Shown here: positions 1 to 6,538 of the stretch, in pieces
Layout of the letters: every line of letters begins with the position of its first letter
How positions within the stretch are numbered: position 1 is the first letter of the stretch
Origin: Ramlibacter sp.
GTDB taxonomy: Bacteria; Pseudomonadota; Gammaproteobacteria; Burkholderiales; Burkholderiaceae_C
DNA: 9,552 bases
Assembly (NCBI GenBank): GCA_025351615.1
Contig: JANXVP010000340.1
Location: 1 to 9,552 of the forward strand
Reading direction: 5' to 3'
Position numbers and translations under genes: made by a program
The notes under the pieces: model-generated
The model's database searches: none
Told to the model about the DNA's origin: nothing
Seen by the model: the letters and a program-made list of their open reading frames with translations, nothing else

Positions 1-177
1 CGGGTTAAAAGTTTCGTCCAGCATTACCGCGTCAGCCGCGCCGGCAACCAGGGCAATGCGAGTCCCCCGGAGACCATCATGGAATGCGACGAAGTGCGGA
101 TTTTCGCCGGACGCCGCGCGGACGGCAGCATCCGGGCGTTGCCGATTCCGCAGCAGATCCGGACGCTGTGCGAATGA
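1..177 (+). CDS. Hotdog-fold acyl-CoA thioesterase-like protein, 3' end only
   Basis: The first reading frame is open from the window edge to a TGA at 175-177, giving the last 58 residues of a protein whose start lies outside the window. The tail contains a strand-like stretch with ECDEVRIFAGRR, then a short turn (ADGSIRA) and the ending LPIPQQIRTLCE. A late beta-strand followed by a 'pIPxxIR' tail is typical of 4HBT-type hotdog thioesterases, which hydrolyse acyl-CoA thioesters in the cytoplasm. The catalytic region is not in view, so substrate and family are inferred from the C-terminus only. The 140 bp between its stop and the next gene show no clear terminator or promoter. Another short hotdog protein is possible. 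That the frame is coding is fairly secure; the family is moderately so. Confidence 0.5.
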   Translation, partial: RVKSFVQHYRVSRAGNQGNASPPETIMECDEVRIFAGRRADGSIRALPIPQQIRTLCE

Positions 178-317
178 CTTGCCCGGTGCCGCATTGACCC
201 TCTTGCCAGCAATGCGAATCGCCCGCCCTGTTCACATCGGCTGGGTCGGATCAGAATTACGGCGCGCCCGAAAAGCAGCCGCGCCGACTGCTCCATTGGA
301 CTGCCCAGGAGATCATC

Positions 318-818
318 ATGCGTTTGTCCATCCGCTTGTTGCTCGTGCCATTGTTCCTCGCCGCGGCATTCGCGTCGGCCGCCGGCACTGTCACTGTGTC
401 TTTCGTCAATTCCGGCAGCTACTGGGACGCCGGCGCCACCCCCTGGGACCAGGCCGCCAACCTCAAGCTGCTCGCCACGCACCTGGAGCGCCTGGGCCAG
501 CGCCTGCTGCCGGCGGATCAGTTGCTCAAAGTCGAGGTGCTGCAGGTCGGTCTGGCCGGGAGAGTCCGGCACGATCTGCGTGGCAACACGCCGGTTCGCA
601 TTCTGAACGGCGGCGCCGACTGGCCGCGCATCCAGCTGCGCTATCGGCTCGAAGCGGGCGGCAGGGAAACGGCGCGCGGCGAGGAATGGATTTCCGACCC
701 CGATTACCTGCGCGGACCGGCAGGGCGCCAGGGCGCCGAAGCGCTGCACTACGAGAAGCGCATGCTCGACGCATGGTTCAAGGCGCGCTTCGTCGATGGC
801 GCCGCCGCACCCGGCTGA
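318..818 (+). CDS. Exported DUF3016 domain protein
   Basis: A 166-residue protein of unknown function. Residues 1-21 form a signal peptide: a basic start (MRLSIR), a hydrophobic core and an ASA cleavage site, so the product is probably periplasmic. The rest matches the DUF3016 pattern: a VSFVNSGSYWDAG opening, a central helix (LKLLATHLERLGQRLLP), a strand with VEVLQVGLAGRVRHDLRG, then RYRLEAGG and ISDPDYLRG, and the closing YEKRMLDAWFKARF. The length is normal for the family. The ATG at 318 is well supported by AGGAG at 307-311, six bases upstream. It stands alone between a same-strand thioesterase fragment 140 bp away and a convergent cupin gene whose stop lies 15 bp beyond its own. No catalytic residues are known for the family and none are proposed here. 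Confidence 0.85.
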   Translation: MRLSIRLLLVPLFLAAAFASAAGTVTVSFVNSGSYWDAGATPWDQAANLKLLATHLERLGQRLLPADQLLKVEVLQVGLAGRVRHDLRGNTPVRILNGGADWPRIQLRYRLEAGGRETARGEEWISDPDYLRGPAGRQGAEALHYEKRMLDAWFKARFVDGAAAPG

Positions 819-840
819 GCACGGGCAGCAGCCTCAGCCG
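812..840. terminator. Inverted repeat over two convergent stop codons, possible bidirectional terminator
   Basis: CGGCTGAG (812-819) is exactly complementary to CTCAGCCG (833-840), with a 13-base loop. The arms contain the TGA of the DUF3016 gene (816-818) and the stop of the convergent cupin gene (834-836 on the opposite strand). The placement suits a shared terminator, but no T-tract follows on either side, so it is not a classical intrinsic terminator. An 8-bp match in GC-rich DNA could also be chance. Confidence 0.35.
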
Positions 841-1112
841 CCCCGGCGTCCCACCCAGTAGATCGCGCCTTCGTTGCCGTAGCGCTCCGAGTGCGACGTG
901 TTGCGCGCGAGCTCGAAGGTCCCGCCGGTCGCGATGTGCCGGGTCGCGTCGCCAACCATCAGCCACATCTCGCCTTGCACCACCAGGGCGCTGGCATCGA
1001 AGGGGTGGGAATGCGTTCCCACCACCTGGCCGGGCTCCCACTTGCGCTCCAGGACTTCATTGAAGCCCTGGACTTTGGCACGGCTCTCGAACTCGGCAAA
1101 GCTCTCGGACAT
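834..1112 (-). CDS. Small single-domain cupin protein
   Basis: A 92-residue protein that is essentially one cupin barrel. Cupin motif 1 is seen as GTHSHPFDASALVVQGE, with candidate metal ligands His34 and His36. Motif 2 is seen as GGTFELARNTSHSERYG, with His74. The usual motif-1 glutamate is not at its expected place, so any metal site is probably three-histidine. The ATG is preceded by AAGGAG six bases upstream (1119-1124). It starts 19 bp after the stop of the glycerate kinase gene, so it is very likely the last gene of that operon. Small cupins of this type can be enzymes (isomerases, dioxygenases) or ligand-binding proteins; the sequence does not decide. A role in handling the same organic acid as its neighbours is inferred from position only. 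Confidence 0.85.
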   Translation of the reverse strand: MSESFAEFESRAKVQGFNEVLERKWEPGQVVGTHSHPFDASALVVQGEMWLMVGDATRHIATGGTFELARNTSHSERYGNEGAIYWVGRRGG

Positions 1113-1131
1113 TGTTTTCTCCTTGCAGTGG

Positions 1132-2457
1132 CTACAGAACCAGAATGGCCCGGAAATCGTTGACGTTGGTGTGGGTCGGGCCGGTGACGACCAGATCCCC
1201 GAGGGCGCTGAAATAATTGTACGAGTCGTTGCGGTCGAGGAAGCTTGCGGCCTTCATCCCCAGGGCTGCGGCGCGCGCTAGCGTGTCGGGCGCGACCACG
1301 GCACCGGCGTTGTCCTCGACCCCGTCGATCCCGTCGGTATCGGCTGCCAGCGCCCACACCTTCGCCTGCCCCTGCAGCGCCTGGGCGAGGCCGAGGCAGA
1401 ACTCTCCGGCCCGGCCGCCCTTGCCGCGCGCACCGCCCTCGGCCTGCTTCTTCACGGTCACTGTGGTTTCGCCACCGGAGAGGATCACGCACGGCCGCGC
1501 GAAGGGCTCGCCGCGACGCGCCACCGAACAGGCCAGCGCCGCATGTACTTTCGCCACCTCGCGCGATTCGCCTTCCATCGCATCGCTTAGGACGTGGGCC
1601 TGCACCCCGGCAGTCCGGGCCGCCGCCGCCGCCGCGTCCAGCGACTGCTGCGGCGTGGCGATCAGATGCACCTGGTGGCCGTCGAACAGCGGATCGCCCG
1701 GCTTGGGGGTTTCGAGCGCGCCCTGCTCCAGCAAACTCATGATCGCGCCCGGCACCTCGATGCCATAGCGCGACAGGATGGCGACGGCGTCCGCGCAGCT
1801 GCTCGCATCCGGCACGGTCGGACCGCTGGCGATGGTCGACGGATCGTCGCCCGGCACGTCGCTGATCGTCAGCGTCACGACCTGCGCCGGCGCACAGGCC
1901 GCCGCCAGCCGCCCGCCCTTGATCCGCGACAGGTGTTTGCGCACGCAATTCATCTCTGCGATGCCGGCACCGCTGTCGAGCAAGGCCCGGTTGATCTCCT
2001 GCTTTGCGGCCAGCGTGAGGCCCTCGGCCGGCAAGGTCAGCAAGGCCGACCCGCCGCCGGAAATCAGGCACAGCACGAGATCGTCCGCCGTCAGGCCGTG
2101 CGCCAGCGCGAGGATTCGCTGCGCGGCATGCAGGCCGGCTTCATCGGGCACCGGATGCGCCGCCTCGACGATCTCGATCCGTGGACGGACTCCGTGCGGC
2201 CGCGGCGGAACGTGGCCGTAGCGGGTCACGACCAGGCCCGAAAGCGGCGCGTCGGCCGGCCACAGGGCTTCGACGGCGTGGACCATCGATCCGCCCGCCT
2301 TGCCGGCGCCGAGCACGAGGGTGCGGCCCTTGGGCGGCGGCGGCAACCAGGCGGCGGTGTTATGCAGCGGCAATGCGCGCTGGACAGCCGTGCGGTACAG
2401 GTGCTCGAGAAACTGGCGCGGCTGGGTCGCGGGGTCGGACGCGGTCATGGCGGCCAT
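1132..2457 (-). CDS. Type-2 glycerate kinase (DUF4147/MOFRL family, TtuD/GckA-like)
   Basis: A cytoplasmic kinase of 441 residues, the usual family size, expected to phosphorylate D-glycerate with ATP to 2-phosphoglycerate. The N-terminal DUF4147 domain contains LVLGAGKAGGSM (about residues 47-58), AAHPVPD (about 99-105), the glycine-rich LISGGGSALL (about 131-140) and NCVRKHLSRIKGG. The C-terminal MOFRL domain has VILSGGETTVTV, then GRAGEFCLGLA, DTDGIDG and a closing GPTHTNVNDF. Homologues were first named hydroxypyruvate reductase TtuD in tartrate-utilisation loci; the family is now regarded as glycerate kinases. An open frame continues 39 codons upstream, but that extension runs into the preceding gene and has no family character. 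The ATG at 2457 has GGGAGG just before it. The gene lies between a Bug-type binding protein and a cupin on the same strand, pointing to catabolism of a C3/C4 hydroxyacid. Confidence 0.92.
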   Translation of the reverse strand: MAAMTASDPATQPRQFLEHLYRTAVQRALPLHNTAAWLPPPPKGRTLVLGAGKAGGSMVHAVEALWPADAPLSGLVVTRYGHVPPRPHGVRPRIEIVEAAHPVPDEAGLHAAQRILALAHGLTADDLVLCLISGGGSALLTLPAEGLTLAAKQEINRALLDSGAGIAEMNCVRKHLSRIKGGRLAAACAPAQVVTLTISDVPGDDPSTIASGPTVPDASSCADAVAILSRYGIEVPGAIMSLLEQGALETPKPGDPLFDGHQVHLIATPQQSLDAAAAAARTAGVQAHVLSDAMEGESREVAKVHAALACSVARRGEPFARPCVILSGGETTVTVKKQAEGGARGKGGRAGEFCLGLAQALQGQAKVWALAADTDGIDGVEDNAGAVVAPDTLARAAALGMKAASFLDRNDSYNYFSALGDLVVTGPTHTNVNDFRAILVL

Positions 2458-2461
2458 TGTG

Positions 2462-2467
2462 CCTCCC
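2462..2467 (-). promoter_or_regulatory. Ribosome binding site that sets the glycerate kinase start
   Basis: GGGAGG on the minus strand lies four bases before the ATG at 2457. A second in-frame ATG at 2448 would be 13 bases away, too far for good initiation. This, with the lack of family sequence further upstream, supports 2457 as the start. Confidence 0.6.
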
Positions 2468-2527
2468 GGCCGGGCCGAATCTCCTTCGTCCGACGCAGTG
2501 CCCCTGAGCAAGTCCGGGCCGCTCGAA

Positions 2528-3511
2528 CTACTTCTTGCCCAGCCCCAGCATCCGCGCGCCTTCGACGTAGACACGGGTGCGTTCTTTCATGAAGCCGTCC
2601 ATGTCGCCCAGGCCAACGTTGACCAGCTCGAAGCCGTTCTTTGCCGCCAGTTCCTTCATTTCCGGATCGCCATTGAGCGCCGCGAACAGATCGGACAGGC
2701 GCTTGCGCGCTTCGGGCGGCGTGGATTTAGGGACGCCGATGCCGCGGTAGGCGCCATCGACCCAGTCGACGCCCAGCTCTCGGAAGGTCGGCACGTCGGG
2801 CATCAGGGGATGGCGCTTGTCCATCGCGACCGCCAACGGCCGGACCTTGGCCTTGTTGGCGATGGCGAACGGCGTGTACGTCATGGCACCGTCGATCTGG
2901 CCGCCCACCACCGCCATCGACATGTCGCCCGTCCCCTTGTACGGCACATAGGTGCTCTTGATGCCGAAGGCGGCGTTCAGGCGCGCGTGGGCAGCATGGT
3001 TGGCGGAGTTCAGGCCGGAGCCGCCAAGATTCATCTTGCCCGGCTCCTTTTTCGCCGCCGCGATGAACTCCGCGAAGGTCTTGTACGGGCTGGACACCGG
3101 CACCACCAGGATGTCGGGCGTGTAATGGAACCAGAACACGGGGGTGATGTCGGCCGTCTTGTATTGCACCTCGCCTTCGATCGGCTGGAACACGATGTGC
3201 GGCAGGTTGATGCCCACCACGTTCAGCCCGTCGCCCGGCAGGCTGTTGATCTGCGCCCACATCAGGCCGCCGCCAGCCCCGGCCTTGTACTGGATGATGG
3301 TGTCGATAGCCGGGCATTTCTTTTTGAGTACCACCTGCTGATGGCGCGCCGACAGATCGGACTCGCCGCCCGGCGGAAAGGCTTGCCAGTACAGCAGGTT
3401 TTTCTCGGGACAAGCCGGCGCCGGGCCCGTGGAAGCAGCCTGTGCGAGGACCGCGGCGGGCGCCGCTAACAGGCACAGCACGCCCAGCCATTTTCGGATA
3501 CCGACCTGCAT
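2528..3511 (-). CDS. Tripartite tricarboxylate transporter substrate-binding protein (Bug/TctC family)
   Basis: A 327-residue periplasmic binding protein, the usual Bug length. Residues 1-23 form a signal peptide (MQVGIRKWLG, hydrophobic core, cleavage after VLA). The mature part carries the Bug ligand-loop signature FPPGGESDLSARH. Further typical segments are KAGAGGGLMWAQI, VPYKGTGDMSMAVVGGQID, MPDVPTFRELGV and GVPKSTPPEARKRL. These proteins capture carboxylates and related small molecules for TctAB-type permeases. No permease gene is in the window, so it is an orphan here, as is common in Burkholderiales. The open frame extends 27 codons upstream, but the ATG at 3511 begins the signal peptide and follows AAAGGAG (3518-3524). 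It is probably the first gene of an operon with the glycerate kinase (70 bp gap) and cupin. The ligand is unknown; glycerate, tartrate or hydroxypyruvate are guesses from context. Confidence 0.93.
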   Translation of the reverse strand: MQVGIRKWLGVLCLLAAPAAVLAQAASTGPAPACPEKNLLYWQAFPPGGESDLSARHQQVVLKKKCPAIDTIIQYKAGAGGGLMWAQINSLPGDGLNVVGINLPHIVFQPIEGEVQYKTADITPVFWFHYTPDILVVPVSSPYKTFAEFIAAAKKEPGKMNLGGSGLNSANHAAHARLNAAFGIKSTYVPYKGTGDMSMAVVGGQIDGAMTYTPFAIANKAKVRPLAVAMDKRHPLMPDVPTFRELGVDWVDGAYRGIGVPKSTPPEARKRLSDLFAALNGDPEMKELAAKNGFELVNVGLGDMDGFMKERTRVYVEGARMLGLGKK

Positions 3512-3834
3512 CGCTGACTCCTTTGGATGGATGTACGCATTCTTGAATGGCCCGCACCCACTTGCTATTGGTGTCTTCCTGAGGAACTTCACACAAGCAT
3601 TACGGAGCTTCGAAATTCGCTTCTCGCGATGTCAGCTCCGTCCTACACCACCATGCAAACAGTCAGACGACACTAGCGTGGCTCAAGAGCCCTCCCCCTA
3701 CCTTTCCATCCGTCGGTTCCGGTAGCAGACGCATCCGAAGCTGGGGCCGCAATGCCGCCGAAGCGTTGCTCGGGGTCAAGGTGGGTGGTCGCTGAGCGGA
3801 CGTACCAGCATCCCTCAAGACCCCGGAGACCGTC
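3512..3834. other. Divergent intergenic region with short inverted repeats
   Basis: These 323 bp separate two divergent units: the binding-protein operon (leftwards) and the kinase pseudogene locus (rightwards). I recognise no gene in any frame and no clear sigma-70 promoter. It contains three short dyads. TTCCT-G-AGGAA lies at 3576-3586, inside a looser GTGT...ACAC frame. ACGGAGCT (3602-3609) is complementary to AGCTCCGT (3634-3641). GGCTC-AA-GAGCC lies at 3680-3691. Any of these could be an operator, but arms of 5-8 bp are also expected by chance. The ribosome site for the rightward gene (CGGAG at 3824-3828) looks intact. Confidence 0.4.
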
Positions 3835-4719
3835 ATGGATCAAGGCCCGCAGCCGATGCCCAGAAAGAACAACCCGAAGACCCGTAGCCCCGCACCGATC
3901 CTGACCAAGCGCAATGGCGCCAAAGACCCAGCCGGGCTGATGCCCGCACTGGCTGGTGAAGGTCACACGTCGGAAGCCCGGTCGCGGCAGATGCTGGCGG
4001 CGATGATGGCGTTTTCCGGCGGCGATTTCGGCGCCCGCCTGGCGGTCGACTGGTCCGGCAGCGATGCCCGCATCGCGGAAGCTTTCAACCAGACCATCGG
4101 CAACGCGCAACGGATCACCGACGAAGCGGCCCGCCTGAGCACCACGGTGGGCAAGGAAGGACGGCTGTCGCAACGGATGGCTCTGCCCGGTGCGATCGGC
4201 AGCTGGGCGGCGCAGGTCGAATCCCTGAACACCCTGATCGACGATCTGGTGCGGCCAACGACGGCCATCGCACGGGCAGCCGCCCGAGCGGATGCTCGAC
4301 GAGACCGCCCTGTTCCTGCACCGCGTCGTCGCCCAGCAACCGTTGCAGAAGCAGGCAATGCTGGGGCGGCTGCACAACTCGTCGCAAGTGCTGCGCGGCC
4401 GCAAGGTCCTGGTGGTGGACGACGATGCGCGCAACATCTTCGCGCTGACGTCGATACTGGAAAACCACGAGCTGGACGTGATCAGCGCAATCAATGGCCG
4501 CCACGCCATCGCATGATGCCCGGAATGGACGGTTACGAAACGATGCGCGAAATCCGCAAGGACTCCGAATTCCGGACGCTGCCGATCCTGGAGCTGACGG
4601 CGAAGGCGATGAACGGCGACCGTGAGAAGTGCCTCGACGCCGGGGCCAGCGACCATATTGCCAAGCCGGTGAACACCGACCAGTTGCTGTCGCTGATGCG
4701 GGTCTGGTTGTTCCGTTGA
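3835..4719 (+). pseudogene. Decayed multi-HAMP hybrid histidine kinase (kinase core deleted)
   Basis: Three pieces of one large hybrid kinase are visible, in two frames. Piece 1 (3835 to about 4275, frame 1) matches the N-terminus of multi-HAMP kinases: [38 protein letters not shown] and [16 protein letters not shown]. Piece 2 (about 4280-4513, frame 2) jumps to the far C-terminal linker and last receiver domain: [15 protein letters not shown], then [20 protein letters not shown] and NGRHAIA before a TGA. Piece 3 (4513-4719, frame 1) resumes at [11 protein letters not shown] and finishes the receiver with [18 protein letters not shown] and MRVWLFR. The HAMP array, HisKA, HATPase and first receiver are missing. 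A second gap of about 16 residues removed the strand ending in the phosphoacceptor Asp. Intact relatives normally exceed 1000 residues. Frame 1 is open throughout (294 codons), but its middle is out of frame with the family. A functional small protein is unlikely but not excluded. Confidence 0.85.
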
Positions 4720-6476
4720 ATTCTCCCGATCGCCTGATCAATCAAAGCGGCGGCGAAACCGTGAACGGCGCAACGGCTGCGGCAACCGTTGCGCCGGATC
4801 AGGTCAATATCCTGATCGTCGACGACGAGCCCAAGAACCTGCTGGTACTGGAAACGGTGCTCGACGACCCGGGTTACCGCCTTGTGTGCGCTAGTTCCGG
4901 GCAGGAAGCGCTGCTGGCGCTGATGGCTGAAGAGTTTGCCGTGCTGGTGCTCGACGTCCGAATGCCTGGCATGACGGGCTTCGAGCTGGCCCAGCTGATC
5001 AAGGAGCGCAAGAAGACGGCACGCGTACCCATCCTTTTCCTGACTGCCTACTACAACGAAGACCAGCACATCCTGGAAGGCTACGGTAGCGGCGCGGTGG
5101 ACTACCTGCACAAGCCGGTGAACGCCTCGGTGCTGCGTTCCAAGGTCGCCGTCTTCGTCGAGTTGTACCGCAAAGGGCGCGCGCTGGAAGTCGCGAACCG
5201 TGACCTGCTGGCGGAGGTGGCCGACCGGCGCCTGGCCGAGTCGCGCCTGAGCGAACTCAACGAAACGCTGGACCACCGGGTGACGGAGCGCACCAACGCG
5301 CTGCAGGCCAGCGAGGCCGAGTTGCGCGACGCCGACCGCCGCAAGGACGAATTCCTGGCGACGCTCGCGCACGAGCTGCGCAATCCGCTGGCGCCCTTGC
5401 GCAACGCGGTGCACGTGCTGCGGCTCAAGAGCACGGCGACAGCGGAATCGAAATGGGGGTATGAGCTGATCGATCGGCAGGTGCAGGTCATGAGCCGCCT
5501 GATCGACGACCTGATGGATGTGAGCCGGATCAACCAGGGCAAGATCGAGTTGCGCAGAGAGCGAGTCGATGTCGCGGGCATTCTGCGGGATGCGGTCGAT
5601 TCGACACTGCCGCTGATCGACGAATGCGACCACCAGCTGGAACTGGATCTGCCGCAGGAACCACTGTACCTTGAGGCGGACGGGACCCGGCTGACGCAGG
5701 CCTTCATGAACCTGTTGAGCAACGCCGCGAAGTACACGGACCGGGGGGGGCGGATCGACGTCAGCGTCCGCAAGGAGCAAACGCAGGTTGTCCTGCGGGT
5801 CAGGGACAGCGGGATCGGCTTGCCCGCCGATCGGCTGACCAGCGTCTTCGAGATGTTTTCCCAGGTCGAGACGGCCTTGTCCCGCTCGCGCGGAGGCCTG
5901 GGGATCGGCCTGTCCCTGACCCAGCGGCTGGTCCAGATGCACGGCGGGACTGTCGAGGCGCGTAGTGAGGGGCTGGGCCGGGGAAGCGAGTTCGAGGTGC
6001 GCTTGCCGCTCGCGTCCGCAAGCTCAACCCAACCTGACGTCGCCCCGGTCGCGGTTGCCCGTGCCAATGGGGAGGGCGCAGGCCTGCGCATCCTGATCGC
6101 CGATGACAACGAGGACGCCGCAGCCACGATGGCCGTGCTGCTGGAACTCATGGGCCACACCGTCAGGCACGTCAATGATGGCGAGGCGGCGGTGCAGGCC
6201 GCCCGCGACTTCGCGCCCCAGGTCGTGCTGCTCGACATCGGCATGCCCAAGATCAACGGCTACGAAGCCTGCCGCCTGATCCGGGCCCTGCCAGGCGGCG
6301 CTGCCATGACCGTGATCGCGGTCACCGGCTGGGGCCAGCCGCAAGACAGGCGGTCATCGCAGGACGCCGGGTTCGACCGCCATCTGGTCAAGCCGGTGGA
6401 CCCGGATGCGCTCGCAGACCTGCTGGCAGCCGTGATGGCGAACGGCGGCGCCCGCGGTCCGGCTGCCTTGGGCTGA
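4716..6476 (+). CDS. Hybrid sensor histidine kinase, REC-coiled coil-HisKA-HATPase-REC
   Basis: A soluble 586-residue two-component kinase without membrane segments or an obvious sensor domain. The N-terminal receiver (about 30-150) has Asp36/Asp37, phosphoacceptor Asp80 in [10 protein letters not shown], Thr110 and Lys133. A coiled-coil linker (about 150-205) leads to HisKA with His219 in LAHELRNPL. The HATPase has an N-box ([10 protein letters not shown], Asn332/Asn336), G1 box DSGIGLP (Asp364) and G2 box GGLGIGL (near 393). The C-terminal receiver has Asp463/Asp464, phosphoacceptor Asp507 in [14 protein letters not shown], Thr537 and Lys559. All catalytic residues are present. The longest open frame begins at a GTG at 4629 inside the preceding pseudogene. 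I prefer the TTG at 4716, which overlaps the upstream stop (TTGA) and begins NSPDRLINQ; a GTG at 4761 is an alternative. Input probably came from phosphotransfer or coupling to the now-broken kinase upstream, which is inference. Confidence 0.9.
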   Translation: MNSPDRLINQSGGETVNGATAAATVAPDQVNILIVDDEPKNLLVLETVLDDPGYRLVCASSGQEALLALMAEEFAVLVLDVRMPGMTGFELAQLIKERKKTARVPILFLTAYYNEDQHILEGYGSGAVDYLHKPVNASVLRSKVAVFVELYRKGRALEVANRDLLAEVADRRLAESRLSELNETLDHRVTERTNALQASEAELRDADRRKDEFLATLAHELRNPLAPLRNAVHVLRLKSTATAESKWGYELIDRQVQVMSRLIDDLMDVSRINQGKIELRRERVDVAGILRDAVDSTLPLIDECDHQLELDLPQEPLYLEADGTRLTQAFMNLLSNAAKYTDRGGRIDVSVRKEQTQVVLRVRDSGIGLPADRLTSVFEMFSQVETALSRSRGGLGIGLSLTQRLVQMHGGTVEARSEGLGRGSEFEVRLPLASASSTQPDVAPVAVARANGEGAGLRILIADDNEDAAATMAVLLELMGHTVRHVNDGEAAVQAARDFAPQVVLLDIGMPKINGYEACRLIRALPGGAAMTVIAVTGWGQPQDRRSSQDAGFDRHLVKPVDPDALADLLAAVMANGGARGPAALG

Positions 6477-6538
6477 CGGTCGACGAAAGCGCTCGCCGCG
6501 CAAACGGTTTACCATCCCGCCCCACTTCTGGAAAAAAC

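Noticed and set aside
65..83. A 19-base stretch nearly identical (one mismatch) to 3821-3839
   Set aside because: One copy is inside thioesterase coding sequence and the other is the initiation region of the kinase pseudogene; flanks share nothing, so I treat it as coincidence rather than a repeat.
56..1063. A 335-codon plus-strand frame crossing the thioesterase end, the DUF3016 gene and the cupin
   Set aside because: It runs through three better-supported coding regions in a different frame or strand and is highly Arg/Pro/Ala biased.
2458..2574. A 39-codon N-terminal extension of the glycerate kinase
   Set aside because: It overlaps the 3' end of the upstream binding-protein gene, has no family similarity, and a good ribosome site points to the ATG at 2457.
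1594..3469. Long plus-strand open frames opposite the glycerate kinase and binding-protein genes
   Set aside because: They are Arg/Gly/His-rich shadows of high-GC genes with clear family motifs, signal peptide and ribosome sites on the other strand.
3680..3691. Short dyad GGCTC-AA-GAGCC as a possible terminator
   Set aside because: It has five-base arms with a two-base spacer and no T-tract, and no gene ends here because the flanking genes are divergent.
4292..4516. A stand-alone 74-residue receiver-like gene
   Set aside because: The frame matches the linker and first half of a receiver but stops before the phosphoacceptor Asp; the rest continues in another frame, so it is a piece of the decayed kinase.
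4533..5942. A 469-codon open frame on the minus strand opposite the hybrid kinase
   Set aside because: It is the antisense shadow of a gene with complete kinase and receiver motifs; its translation is low in complexity and matches no family I know.
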